Assembly: GCA_024663395.1 (NCBI GenBank)
Contig: JANFAH010000027.1
Location: 434,001-498,000 of the forward strand
Source: Pisolithus tinctorius
Taxonomy: Eukaryota; Basidiomycota; Agaricomycetes; Boletales; Pisolithaceae
Reading direction: 5' to 3'
Length of the DNA stretch: 64,000 bases
A program made the translations under genes and the position numbers. How positions within the stretch are numbered: position 1 is the stretch's first letter; each line of letters begins with the position of its first letter. Below are positions 35,388 to 47,302 of this stretch, one piece after another. The notes below the pieces were generated by a model, which was not told where the DNA came from, ran no database searches, and saw only the letters and a program-made list of their open reading frames with translations.

Positions 35388-38300
35388 CACAGCAAGCATT
35401 TTACAATTTTCTTTGTACAAACATAGGGAAAAAAAATCTTTGAAAAGATACTTTGTTTTATCTCATGTTCTCTGCTGAAATAACTGGCAATAATGTTGAA
35501 TTTTGAATGGTTTTTCTGACAGAAAACATGACACAGTGGATTTCCAATGTTTTATTGGTGAAAAACAATTACCATGACCCACCACCAAAAACCAAAAACA
35601 ATCGTCAAAAAAATTATTAGTACTGTTTTCTACATGTTGTGCAATACATTAATCAAATACTTTACCACAACATAATTTAAACACACTGATCATTGAAGAA
35701 CATGTAATGTTACATAGAACATCAAAAGTAAATGATATATGTTTTGTATGTGATAATAATAAAAACATTTGGCCAAGTCTTTCAATGTTCACCTGAAAAA
35801 AAAACAGAACAGCAGTTCAATGTTTTCTCTAAAAACATGACATGCTAAACTACAATTTTTATGTACAAGAACATGGTACTGAGAGCATGCCAAATGTTCT
35901 AGGTCAAATTACAGTATCTTATCTCCCAGAAAACATGATAAATAAATAATGTATTAAAATATCCTGTTCTACCACAGAATAACTGTGAAGTAGGCATGTT
36001 ATATGTAGAGGTGTTGTGAAGGTTCTGACCTGTTTAGGTTCATTTGTGGGCATGACTGCCTTGTGCACAGATCCAAGTTTGTCTCTCTTTGACATTGTTT
36101 CATAGGTGACAAGCTGACCACTCCCTTCCAGTGTGCTTGACTTGTTTTTCCAATCTTTCAGCATCTCTGCCCTAGCTGCATCATCAGGCCTCTTGCTGTT
36201 CTGCTCTGCTGTGCACTTAGTCCCTCAGTAGCTTGTCAGCATACTGAGGTCTATCTACAGATTCAACAATTATATCCTAAATAAAAGATGAAACACATAA
36301 AACAGTACAATGTATCACTGATAAAATGACTCATCCAGTTCTTCCAATGAGGACCATGGTGGGTCTGTCATGCACAAAATATCCTGTTTGACAGTTGTGG
36401 ACAGACAAACATGACAATTTTACTCATTGAATTATTCCAATATGGCACAACATTCCAGGGGTGTTACAAATGTATACTAGGCATATTTAGGACATAACAA
36501 TGCAATCTGCATGAGCCAATTTTTGTTATACTAAGTTTTTGAAATTTTGACCCAAAAATGTGGCCAGCCCCCAAAAGAATTTGTAAAAATCCTGGAAAAA
36601 GCGGAATAAGTAGCATTAGCCTAGTACAGTATGATTGCAATGTCAGGGTACAACTGTCACACTAGTGAGAAGCAGAAAAAATTGAGCAAGTCTGAGGTTT
36701 GTGGTCATGTGAATTGCTCTTAGACACAGGAATGCCCTTGAAAACCCACTGTAACATGCAACATGGCTGGTCTGCATAACCAGAGCTCAGCTGTTGTTGA
36801 AACAGGCAATGTATCATTCCATGATACACCCAAATCTGACAAGGATCAGCACACAAGCAAATGCATGAGGACATGATCTCATGCTCCCAGCCCTGAGGCA
36901 GAAGATGAAGAACTGGAGTGGAAATGCACCAATGTACTTGACAGTTTGAAGTTTACAGCCAGTGAGAGTGAGTCAGAGGATGAGCTTGAACATGATGATG
37001 CCACATTCCAAGTCATGGGTGTTGGTGAGGCTGATCTCTGTGCTCAGTTGGTCAACCTTGCCCTTAGTACTGGTGATGACCCTCTTGGTGAAACTTGGTT
37101 ACCTCTGGGAGAAGCAAAGTGTGCTGCCCAATGAAAGCAGTCACTCAGATGCCCCAAGGAATACAAGAAGGGTCCTGATGTCCATCAGCTCTCACAGAAA
37201 GCTATGATGTTCATTGAAGTGGTTCTCAATCCTACCTTATATAGGGTCAATAACATGTTACCACACCCTAAGTACCACATTCAATCTAACCAAAATTTTG
37301 GCCACCCTAAAAAGTCATGGGAAAAACTTTGGACCACTGTTTTTTGATGTATTTTCACCTGTAGCATCTGAATCAAGTGTTAGTTTTCCCCAAAAAAGTA
37401 ATGGGAATCCAGAATCACAATCATTGTGTTTGTCTGTCCACAACTGTACCACAGAACATGATAAATAAATAGTGTAATAAAATATCAATATCCTGTTCCA
37501 CCATGGAGCATTATAAACTGTGAAGTAAGCATGTTATATGTAGAGATGTTGTGAAGGTTCTGAGCTGTTCAGTTATTGTCAGACTGCTGCCTACTGCAAA
37601 TACAGTGCTGAACTCCCCATTTCTTGCATGAACTGCCTTGTGCTCTTTCACTTTCAAAAGTGGACTGGGGACATTCATGAGTGGTGGGGGTGCTATCAGA
37701 GGCTACTCTTTCTCTAGTCAGTCAGGGCAACCATGGATTTTGGACTATCCTGTTCTACCACAGAACATTATAATGTGTGTCATCAATGTGTTGTTGCAAG
37801 GAAATACAACAAAGGACACAGAATACTCAAGTATAAAAAGTCAGGTGGCACATATCATGACTGACTGAGGTTTATTCCATGAGATAAGATCATGTGACAG
37901 CATGTGATGGGGTGGTTGAGCAAGGACAAGCAGTGATAGCATTGATGGTTACAGATGCCACTTATCATGTTCTGTGGTACAACAGGACACTTTAATACAC
38001 TCTTTATTTATCATGTTCTCTGGGAGACAAAACAGTGTGATTTGATTGAAAATATTTAGCATGTTAATATGGAATCTCAGTAGCATGTTTTTGCACATAA
38101 CAAATATTGTTTTAAATGTCATGTTTATGAAATAAACATTGAGCCAATAATCTGATGTTTTGTGGGTCAACATTGAAAGACTTGGTTAAAGTTTATTAGT
38201 ATTATCACATACAAAGCATTTATCATTTACTTGTGATGTTCTATGTAACATCACATGTTCTCTAATGACCAGTGTGTTTAAATTATTTCATGGTACAACA

Positions 38301-38570
38301 TTTGATCAATCGATTACATAACATGCAGAAAACAGTACTAATATTTTTTTTGATGATTGTTTTTGGTTTTTGGTGGTGGGTCATAGTAATTGGTTTTCAC
38401 CAGCAAAACATTGGAAATATACTGTGCCATGTTTTCTGTCAGAAAAGCCATTCAATACATAAGATTATTTCTGCTTGTTCAAGCAGAGAGCATGTGATCA
38501 AATAGAGTATCTTTTTGAAGAATTTTTTTTCCCATGTTTGTGCAAAGAAAATTGTAAAATGCTTGCTGTG
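35388..38570. mobile_element. 3.2-kb non-autonomous inverted-repeat element inside the solo LTR
   Basis: The ends CACAGCAAGCATTTTACAAT (35388) and the complement ending GCTTGCTGTG (38570) are inverted repeats. Their homology continues inward for several hundred bases with visible divergence. The flanks share TCA (35385-35387, 38571-38573), a possible 3-bp target duplication. The interior is AT-rich and holds no transposase. A block with CATGATAAATAAATA and CCTGTTCTACCACAGAA recurs in both orientations (near 35930, 37455, 37745, 37975). The superfamily is unclear. A 3-bp duplication would fit CACTA-like or Harbinger-like elements. Confidence 0.7.
36900..37140 (+). pseudogene. Short acidic reading frame in the foldback element
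   Basis: Forward text with SESESEDELEHDDATFQVM, then LCAQLVNLALSTGDDPLGE, ending at 37134. It looks like a piece of a real acidic protein, but no start, domain or continuation is visible. Confidence 0.3.
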
Positions 38571-38884
38571 TCAGTTTACCAACCATTGTTGTACCAGTGC
38601 AGACTGATCTCCAGTGCTACATTACACTTAGGTTACCTCTAGTATTTAAGCTGTAGGATAATCTGTTTAGCCTCAGTCTGAAATCAACTTAGTCTTGTCT
38701 TAACCCAGTCCTCTCTGTTCTCTACCTTCTGCCTCTCAACCAGACTATGGCCCACACAAGGGAATAGCACTGTGCCTTCAGTTGCTAAGTCCAACAGTCC
38801 AAACCCTTTGGTATCTTACATTATCCTCTGACCCCTGACCAGACTCCAGACTGGCTTTGGACTGGTGAAGACCCGGACTTAACA

Positions 38885-39401
38885 CACACCAATTAGATGG
38901 ACACTGGCATGACTGAGAATCTCCTTCTCATACCAGCTTCTAATGTCCTTGTCATCCACAGGCTCTCCTGTCTTGGCATCTACCCAACCAACATGTAGAG
39001 TATGGTCTTTGAGGTGGCTGTCAAAGTGCTTATTAGAGCCCATGATCTGTACCATGTCAATGCAACCTTCAATAGTGAATTCTCTGCAAGCTTCCATCTC
39101 CTGCTGAGTCCATGAACTATGCCATGGGCTGACTTTGGTGAACCCAGTCATGATGATGACTTTTTCTAAGTCAATGATACCACACAATTTGCTGAGTTCC
39201 TTGAAGGCAGAAGCAGGTTTGAGGTAGGGAGATTGAACTTGATGTTAGCATGAGGTATGAAATTGACATTCTGGAGCACATGTTCCCCCTCAGCACCATT
39301 GATGACCTTGAAGTCAATGCATTGTCATGAGTGATGGCATGGCAAAGTTCACTCTTCTTATTCAGTGTAGAAATATCTGTAGGCCTCAGTAGTGAACAAA
39401 C
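38885..39401 (-). pseudogene. Unrecognised gene fragment between two transposons
   Basis: On the reverse strand 38879-39187 encodes KLCGIIDLEKVIIMTGFTKV, MEACREFTIEGCIDMVQIM, HTLHVGWVDAKTGEPVDDKD and WYEKEILSHASVHL. Upstream, in a shifted frame, is INGAEGEHVLQNVNFIPHAN. The text has normal protein character but I do not recognise the family. It is cut on the left by the solo LTR and on the right by the KDZ-type end at 39402, so only a remnant is left. Confidence 0.4.
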
Positions 39402-39796
39402 CACTTCAGGTAACCCATTTTCATAAGCATTTAGGCTGAAGTTTTTCTCCAAATCATCCAAGCTAAAAGCCACTCAGACCAGGTCATCCCAGGGACATCT
39501 GGCCATGTCCCAGGGCTATATGCAGTTTGCAGGACCTGGGATGTCCCATAATCCCAGCCCTTTGGTAATATATTTTGGGCTGTCCCATGACTGCCTTAGG
39601 TGTCAGGGGTCCTCAGCTCAAAAAAGTGCAGTTCATATTCACATTGAAATGCCACTTCTGATCAGAAAAACATACATAGCTGTCATGATCATCCTGGATG
39701 ATGAGCATTTTCGCTTTTTGGGTTGCTTAGTCAGCCCTACCTAGTACTTGCTGTACTTAGTTTTTTTTAGAAAAACCAATAGATGGGTCACCCTGA

Positions 39797-40134
39797 GATG
39801 GAGAATCTCCATCATGACATGGAGAATCCCCAGGGGCCATGGAGAATCCCCAGCATGCCATGGAGAATCCCCAGGGGCCATGGAGAATCTCCATCATGAC
39901 ATGGAGAATTCCCAGGTGACATGGAGAATCCCCAGGGGCCATGGAGGATCTCCAACATGACATGGAGAATCCCCAGCCAGCCATGGAGAATCCCCAGCCA
40001 GCCATGGAGAATCCCCAGCCAGCCATGGAGAATCCCCAGCATGCCATGGAGAATCCCCAGCATGCCATGGAGAATCCCCAGGGGCCATGGAGAATCTCCA
40101 ACATGACATGGAGAATCCCCAGTGGGCTGCATCA
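39797..40134. repeat. A-type palindromic minisatellite, short array
   Basis: About 16 units of ATGGAGAATCCCCAG or ATGGAGAATCTCCA with the tails GGGCC, CATGCC, CCAGCC or ACATGAC, in the same orientation as the right arm of element A. Confidence 0.85.
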
Positions 40135-40342
40135 GGAAAACAAAACTTTTTCTAAATGGTCTAATAGTCTACACTGCATCTAATGATGTCTTGATATTTG
40201 CAGCACTTTAGTGCTCATTGTCTAACATCATCTAATTCATGCTGCCTAACTGACACACTTTTTTTGCTGTGGTCCTAATGTGGTCTATAAGTGACTTATT
40301 GATATCTTCATGCCACTATTTTACTCTAACTCTTGATTCATA

Positions 40343-41060
40343 GTACTTGTCACAACCATGCATTTACTCTCAGTCCCTACTCACTCCACACCCTGCTCCA
40401 CTGCTCATTCACACTCTCTGCACCAACTCTGCCTGCACTGTACCATTTACAAGTCTCCTCCACTCTGCCTTCTGTTGGACTTGTACTGGTCTCTCATCAG
40501 ACCATGCAGACCATCCTCCAAGAGGTCATGTGACCATCTTTCAGACTTCTTGTTGACAGTGCACAGTCAGGTACTCTGCAGCATGTGCACCACATGGTCC
40601 AGCACCTGGACTGTTTCCTTTTTGGCTTGTTCTGTGTTACCTGTCATATGTTCTCCATCTTCCCTTCATTCATCATCAAGGAAGTTGTTACTTGAAAACT
40701 TATGAGTCTCCATATGTCAGTCCCAATTCCAGTTACTGTACCTCCATAGCAGCATAAAAGCATGTACAGTACTCCACTGTTCTTCAGTATGAATATCACC
40801 AAAGTTCCTACTCCATCTCTCTCCATCTTCTGTCTGGTCTCTTCTTCTGAAATATGAGGGCTGACATCATGCAAGGGGGTAGTGCACAAGCTAAACCTGA
40901 CACCCTCACTCTGCTCCATTTCTGCCTCAGCTGACTTTGTCCCTGCCAATCCTCCACTAGTCAGAGTTCCATTCATCTGTGTCAGACTTGCTTCCACACC
41001 TCTCTCCAGACCTGGTTAAGCATCAAAGTTAGTTGGAGTAGGCTCAGACTTGACAGTACT
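40343..41060 (+). mobile_element. Solo LTR with no CpG
   Basis: A 708-bp unit from TGTCACAACC (40348) to GACTTGACA (41055), flanked by the 5-bp direct repeat GTACT (40343-40347, 41056-41060). It aligns end to end with the LTR at 17667-18380 in opposite orientation. Reading it through, I find no CG dinucleotide, while the other copy has dozens. Most differences I checked are CG in that copy against TG or CA here. Confidence 0.88.
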
Positions 41061-41192
41061 CTATAGAACCATATGTGTCTTGCTTAATTCACTTGCTCTA
41101 TATGTTCCTTGGCATCCATTCCACTTATACATCTACCTTTCTGAGATAAGTTGTGATTAGAACAGTTAGAACAACCACTGTTTTCCTGATGC

Positions 41193-41846
41193 ATGGAGAA
41201 TCCCCACCAGGACATGGCCTGGGAAAGTGTGTCTATTCAGCCTGGGGAAAACCCAGGTTCACCCTGGAAAGGGGTCTATTTAGCCTATGGGAAGCCCATG
41301 TTCTGCCTGGAAAGCAGGTCTATTTACCCTGGGGAAAACCCAGCTCAGCCTATAATGTAGGTCTATTTAGCCTGGGGAAAGCCCAGGTTCACCCTGGAGA
41401 GCAGGTCTGTTTAGCCTGGGGAAAACCCAGGTTCACCTGAAAAGCAGGTCTATTTAGCCTGGGGAAAGCCCAGGTTCACCTGGACAGCAGGTCTATTTAG
41501 CCTGGGGAAAACCCAGGTTCACCTGGAAAGCAGGTCTATTTAGCCTGGGGAAAGCCCAGGATCAACCTGGAAAGGGGGTCTATTTAGCCTGGAGAAAGTC
41601 CAGTTTGGACCCCAGCTACCCTTTCATTTGATGTATAATATATATATATTATGGAGAAAACATTTTCTCCAACCATATTAATTTGCTGCCCTGGAGAATC
41701 TCCAGCTAGGGAATGGAGAATCTCCAGGAATGGTGGTGGAGAATCCCCAAAAGTTGGGAATTCCCAACAAAATGACACCTATTAGGTTAATACTTATATC
41801 AAAATCTCCAGACCTAATAGGTCTCCAAGGGGGGTTGACTGACGTG
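41193..41846. repeat. A-type right arm with 43-bp repeats
   Basis: The 43-bp units with GGTCTATTTAGCCTGGGGAA run from about 41218 to 41600. The terminal domain with both ACCTAATAGGT/ACCTATTAGGT sites follows, nearly identical to 31600-31882. The very end reads GACTGACGTG instead of GACTGAAGTG. Confidence 0.85.
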
Positions 41847-41959
41847 TGGGCAGACACCCTGGTAGGTGGGTCAACTGGGGCCAGATCAAATGTGGAGGTG
41901 ATGAACCCCCAGTGAGTAATGACCAAGTGACTGGTAGGTGACTGGCTGACCACTCCCCA

Positions 41960-42600
41960 GGTGTCTTCATTGTGCCTGGACAAACACAACCTGCCTGCAC
42001 AACACTGATGGTAAGAAGAAGTGCCTGGCCTGCAACTGGTGCAACAAGCTCAAGGAGCGCTGCCAGTGGCTGGTTGAAGGTGAAACCAGTCCAGGTGCTG
42101 GTCCAGCTGTGGACAAGGGAAAGAGAAAGGCAGACATGACTTCCCCTAATGCCAGGGAGAAAACGAAAAGGTTGAGGCAGCCATCTGCCAAGATACTCAA
42201 GGGCATGGGTGATGAGGAGTGAGACATGGGCAAGGGGACTTCAATGTTGAAGACTGGTGAAGATGTGGGGACCAGTTTAATCACTGGTGTGCAGATGGAG
42301 TGACTGATCAAGGTGGTTGAATGTGTGGCTGACAACATGGCTGGTCTCATGATGGCACAATGAGAAGTTTCCTGGAACTTCTACCAGTTTGCCTGGTCAT
42401 ACAAGACTTATGTTGAGGAACACTTCAAGTTCCTTGCACTGGATGTGCCCTCTGACTGGAACACCACCAACAAGGAGGATGAGGATGTCAAGGGGCTCGA
42501 TGAGGAGCTGGAGGGGCTGAGGGAGGAAGAAGTGGAAGGCCAGTCCCAGTCTGAGTCAGGTGACCAGACCAGTCCTGGTTCTGCTGGGTCCCAGGCCTGA
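41960..42600 (+). pseudogene. Decayed cysteine-cluster protein gene
   Basis: One forward frame from about 41960 to the TGA at 42598-42600 encodes C-x-W-T-N-T-T-C, then CLACNWCNKLKERCQW, followed by a Lys/Arg-rich stretch and an acidic tail GLDEELEGLREEEVEGQSQS. From memory it belongs to a cysteine-rich hypothetical family common in Agaricomycete genomes. In-frame TGA codons stand at 42220-42222, 42301-42303 and 42361-42363, all in one frame and at places where I would expect Arg. This fits CGA to TGA decay. The 5' part is missing. Confidence 0.5.
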
Positions 42601-42789
42601 AGCTGTGTGTGCATAGTGTACTGTTTTTTCTTGTACATGTATGGGTGCAAATGTCATTGCCTGGTTCTGGTTCTAAGGTGTGAAAGGAGAGAAAAAACAA
42701 ATAAAGGAAAAGTAGGAGAAATCATGACATGGTAACTACAAGATAGGTGAGATAAATGAGGAGAAAAGAAATTGGGGACTGGTTCTTGA

Positions 42790-45700
42790 CTATTTCTTGA
42801 ATGCACCATGTTTGTCTGGGTACCAGTCATGATACTCTTGGATGAGTTCTGAGGCATTGTCCAGCTTTGTTGCTAGTACCCAGGTGGTTTCTTTGTCTGT
42901 TCCCTCATAACTGGTCCACTGGACCAGGTACTGCAACCAACACTTCCTGCACCAGTCAACCTTTGAATTGAGTATTTCTGCTACTTTGAATTCTAAGTTG
43001 CCATCAACATCTACTGGTGGGGGTGGAGGTTGAGTCTGGTTGGGTATGGTATTTGGGATGGCTGGTTCAAGTTGGGATACATGGAAGACAAGGTGTACCA
43101 CACACAGAGTCTGGTGAGCATAGGGTGAACAAGTGAGAACCAGCCTGGGCTATTATGGGGTATGCTCTGAGGTTCTTCTCACTCAACTTCTTGGAGGGCC
43201 AGGTCAACTGGAAATACCTGGCTTTTACATAGATGCTGTTGCCCACTTTGAAGTCCAGGGCTGGCATACACCTAGCATCTGCTGGTCCTTGTTAACATTG
43301 CTGGGTGAGGGTGATTTCTTCATGAAGGTACTGGTGCAGTGAGTCTAAGTTGACTACATAGTTGCAAGCCTGGTTGGATGTGAGATTGTGCTCAGGGAAG
43401 ACTGAGATATTAGGGTGGTAGCCCTTATTAGTGAAGAAGGGTGATACCCTGGTTGTAGCACTGGGTGCATTGTTGTAAGCAAATTCAGCTAATGGTAGTA
43501 ACTTGGCCCAGTTATCCTGTTGGTAGTTACAGTAGACCTGGAGATATTGTTCAAGGGTCTTGTTGGTGCGCTCTGTCTGACCATCCCCCTCTGGGTGATA
43601 CCTGGAGGTGAAGTGTAGTCACATGTCTAGAGCCTTACCAAGAGACTGGAAGATGTGTGACATGAACTCTGATCCCCAGTCTGAGGTTACATGGGCCAGT
43701 ACACTGTGCTTAGAGAACACATGCATGAGGAAGAGCTTGGCAAGCTCAGGGGCTGTGATGGTGTCATGAGTAGGTATGAAGATGGCTTGCTTTGAAAGCC
43801 AGTTGACCATGATGAGGATGGCAGTAAACCTGGTTGAGGCCAGGAGTTGCTCTATGAAATCCATCAAAATGGAGTTCCATGGCCTCTCTGGTACAGGGAG
43901 TTGTTTGAGCAGGCCATAAGGCCAGTGGTGGGGTACCTTGGCCCAGGCACAGGTAGTGCAGGACCAGACATAGTCCTTGACAAATGTCCTTAGGTCAGGC
44001 CAAGTGTATTCATGCTAGATGAGCTCTAGAGTTCTGTTTTGGCTGAAGTGGCCAGATAAAGGATGATCATGCTTGAACCTCAAGACATGGAGATGAAGGT
44101 TGTTAGAGTCCAGTACATAGATTCTTCCATCTAGGTGTAGAAAGCTGGTGTCATCAACTGACCACTGGGAATCTGATGTATCTAAGAACTGGACTTGGGT
44201 GACCAGGTCTGAGGGTAGAGCTGAGAGGATATCATTATGAAGTTTCTCCACATCCATCAGTGCAACAGCATGTAGGACCAGGTATTCAAGGTAGGTGGTG
44301 CACAGGGAGGTGGCTAGTTGTTCCTGCATGAAGACTGGTCTGAGGTTTTGTGGGTTGACCCAGGCATAGTTGCTATCCCCCTCTTTGGGGTAGACATCCC
44401 ATTGTCTAGTTAGGGTGTCAGGCTTAGCACTGAGTTTACTGGGTCTGAACCAGATAACCATATTGAACTGTGATAGAAACTCAGACCAGTGCACCTGGTG
44501 CTGGGTTAATACCTTCGAGGTGGAGAAATACTCCAGGTTCTTATGATCAGTGACAATGTCAACTGGTACTGCAGATCCTTCTAAGTAGTGCTGCCATGTC
44601 CAGAATGCCTCAAAGATTGTGAGTAATTCTTTATCATGAGTGTCATAATTTAGCTCCAGGGCTGTTAAGGTGTGAGAGTAGAATGTGACTGGCCAGATTT
44701 GACCATCACCACTGGTGATGGACAAAATGCTGGCTATGGCATAATCAGACACATCAGTCCTGACAGTAATAGGAGGATCCAGGAAAAAATGAGTTAGGAC
44801 CAGGGCAGAGGTGAAGGCCTGCTTGAGTTTATTGAAAGACCAGCAGCACTCCTCAGAGAAAATTCCAGGGAGCACCTTTGTGTGTTAACTGGGTTAAAGG
44901 TACCACTATGTCTGAGTAGTTAAAAATGAACCAGCAATAGAAATTGGCAAAGCCCAGGAAGGACTGAATGACCTTTACCTTCCAGGGCTCAGGCCAGTCA
45001 CAGATAGCTTTGACTTTTTCTGAAGAATGGTAAGGCTGGCTGGGGACAGGTGGTAGCCCAGGTATTCCACAGAGTCTGAGTGAAATTTGCACTTCTCTGG
45101 TTTGGCATACAGGCCATGCAACCAGAGCCAGTGAAGGACCTCCTGGACATGCTGCTTGTGTGAAGACTCATCTCTGGAATAGATCAAGATGTTGTCAAGG
45201 TAGACAACAATGCAGACATCTAGCATATCTGCAAAGATTGAATTGACAAACCACTGGAAGGTGGCTGGGGCATTGGTAAGACCAAAAGGCATCGCCAACC
45301 ACTCAGAAGACCCATAGCACATTCTAAAGGCTGTTTTCCACTCATCACTGGGTGCAATCCAGACAAGGTGGTACATGTGCCTCAATTCAATTTTAGTGTA
45401 GATTTTGGCATGACTAAGGGAGTCTAGTAGGTCAGATATTAGTGGTAAAGGATACTGGTCTTTCTTGGTGAGCTTGTTAAGGCCCTGGAAGTCAACACAT
45501 AACTGGAGTGAACTGTCCTTCTTCTTTATGAAGAGGACCAGTGTAGCATAAGGGGAAGAAGTGGGCCAGATGAAACTGGTAGTCAGGTTTTTGTCAATGA
45601 AGGCCCAGAGAGCTTGCAGCTTGACTGGGGATAGCAAGTAGATGGTTCCAATGGGTGGTGTAGCACCCTCTTCCAGTTTGATCTTAAGGTTGTACTCCCA

Positions 45701-46402
45701 GTGTGGGGAGAGAGTAGATGCCTTGGCTTTGCTAAAGATGTCAGCAAAGTTGTGGTAGTCCTTTGGTACACCAGCCAAGTCCAGTGGAGGACCAGTAGAG
45801 GCTGACCAGGCCAGGACTGGGTCCAGTGGGCATAGATGAAGTTGGAATTGGGTAGATCCCTCTAGCTTGCATGCATGTACATATGCAGCTGCATTGATTA
45901 GAGTGATAGGGGGAGCTTTCAGGGGGGTGTGAACTGGTGACTCAACAGATGGTACAGATGGTGCAGGGCTGGGGTTGGGTTGGTCAGGTAGACTGGGATT
46001 GGGAAGACCAGTTAAGACCAGTGTGGCAGGGGCTGTCAATGGGGTTGGCATTCTTCCTGTAGATGTCTGGAAAGTTAGACTGCTCAGTACCCAATCAATC
46101 AATGGATTGTAGTGGGTGAGCCAGTCATGTCCAAGGACTATCTTACATTCAGAATCCAATGGGGCTAGAAACAGGGTTACTGGGGTGACATCACCAGTTG
46201 CAAATTGAACCAAAAGATCTACTGCATGAGTGATAACAAAACTTGATGACCCATCAAAGAGCTGGAGTTGGATAGGGGACACGAGGTAAGGGGAAAAAGA
46301 GTGTTGATTAACAAATTCTTTATCTATGAAACTATGTGTGGAACCAGAGTCCACTAGAGTACAAAACTGGGGCAAACTGTGACTGACAATAGAAACATGG
46401 GG
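42790..46402 (-). pseudogene. Ty3/gypsy chromovirus pol (protease, RT, RNase H, integrase, chromodomain)
   Basis: Reverse-strand pol of a chromodomain gypsy retrotransposon. It starts with an aspartic protease (CTLVDSGSTHSFID, about 46340). The reverse transcriptase follows (45100-45560: CVDFQGLNKLTKKDQYPLP, MPFGLTNAPATFQWF, VVYLDNILIYS), then RNase H (LTHFFLDPPITVRTDVSDYA, ELNYDTHDKELLTIFEAF) and an integrase zinc-finger His pair (HDHPLSGHF). The DDE core (TSDWGSEF near 43670, YHPEGDGQTERTN near 43580) and a chromodomain (YLVQWTSYEGTDKETTWV, 42790-43101) complete it. Defects: the second catalytic Asp of RT is Asn (codon at 45191-45193), the frame shifts near 45000, and stops occur near 44015 and at 43619-43621. 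No LTR is visible downstream. The gag half lies beyond element C. Confidence 0.85.
46396..46402. repeat. Target-site duplication of element C, left copy (CATGGGG)
   Basis: CATGGGG directly precedes CACTTCAGG and recurs at 62789-62795 after the opposite end. Confidence 0.9.
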
Positions 46403-46650
46403 CACTTCAGGTAACCAATTTTCATAAGCATTTAGGCTGAAGTTTTTCTACAAATCATCCAAGCTAAAAGCCACTCAGACCAGGTCATCCCAGGGACATC
46501 TGGCCATGTCCCAGGGCTATTTGCAGTGTGCAGGAGCTGGGATGTCCCATAATCCCAGCCCTTTGGTAATATATTTTGGGCTGTCCCATGGTTGCCTTAG
46601 GTGTCAGGGGTCCTCAGCTGCAAAAGTGCAGCTCATATTCACACTGAAAT
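46403..46650. repeat. Left terminal inverted repeat of element C
   Basis: About 245 bp, matched by 62540-62788 in reverse. ACTTCAG at 46404 is answered by an inverted CTGAAGT about 33 bp inward, and further GGGACAT/ATGTCCC words follow. A near copy sits at 39402-39650. Confidence 0.88.
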
Positions 46651-46659
46651 CCCACTTCT

Positions 46660-47300
46660 GACCAAGAAACCCAAGCAGTCACAATTATCCAGGATGATGA
46701 GAATACCTGGCAAAGTAGGGGCCTATGTATGTGGCAGCCACTGACTTTCCAAAACCATTTGGTACACTTATTATGCACAAATTTGAAGTGGGAAATCAGT
46801 GTGATTGTGAGGTGTCATCTCCAGAATCATACAATACTTCTGGAAGTGAGCCTTGCATCATTGTGATAAATTTTAATGGATTCAGCACTGTCCCATGAGT
46901 AAGTTCCATTGCTTATAGAAGGAGTACACATTAATAAGATCATACTAAATGCATTCAATGAGGATGAGTGGAAGACCTTCCCAGCCAAGGAATAGATTTT
47001 AGCACAAGCATGTGAGAACCCCACTGTCCAAAGGGGTTATGTAATCTGATCGCTGTGGTGCCCAATGTCCCATTATAACCATGGGCTGTAAGGCCCTCCA
47101 GTGGACCATCATGTGCTTCAAATACCAATCCAGCCAGGATGGGCAGAAGACTGAACTTTGTTGATTCTCAAAGGAAGGGTGGACTTGTGTTGCTAAAGAC
47201 CACTGAAGTCTGTTGGAGATGGTGCATTCTGTGTATTACTCTTCATGGATAATTATTCCCAAAGTTCTGATCTAACCCCCAAGCAACTGACATTAGTACT
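46660..47300. other. Non-coding subterminal stretch of element C
   Basis: No gene or tandem repeat is recognisable between the left terminal repeat and the tRNA-like sequence. Confidence 0.5.
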
Positions 47301-47302
47301 CA

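Larger units (their letters stand above)
35136..38889 (+). mobile_element. Solo LTR split by a foldback element
   Basis: The LTR starts TGTCACAACC at 35141 and ends CTTAACA at 38884. It is flanked by the 5-bp direct repeat CACAC (35136-35140, 38885-38889). Without the inserted 3.2-kb element it is about 558 bp. The start resembles the LTR family at 40348. The right part has TAGTATTTAAGC near 38639 as a possible promoter. Confidence 0.75.
39402..41846. mobile_element. Chimeric KDZ-family remnant: C-type left end, A-type right end
   Basis: 39402-39700 is a close copy of the left end of element C (CACTTCAGGTAACCCATTTTC onward). 39797-40134 is the A-type minisatellite. 41193-41846 is an A-type right arm ending TTGACTGACGTG. 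No shared 7-bp flank exists (GAACAAAC on the left, TGGGCAG on the right). It is therefore not one cleanly inserted element but either two truncated ones side by side or a recombinant. A solo LTR (40348-41055) lies inside. Confidence 0.6.

Noticed and set aside
35388..38570. hAT element
   Set aside because: No 8-bp flanking repeat is visible for any choice of end. The only match is TCA (3 bp).
39402..41846. One intact element with A- and C-type ends
   Set aside because: The flanks share no 7-bp repeat, unlike A, B and C.
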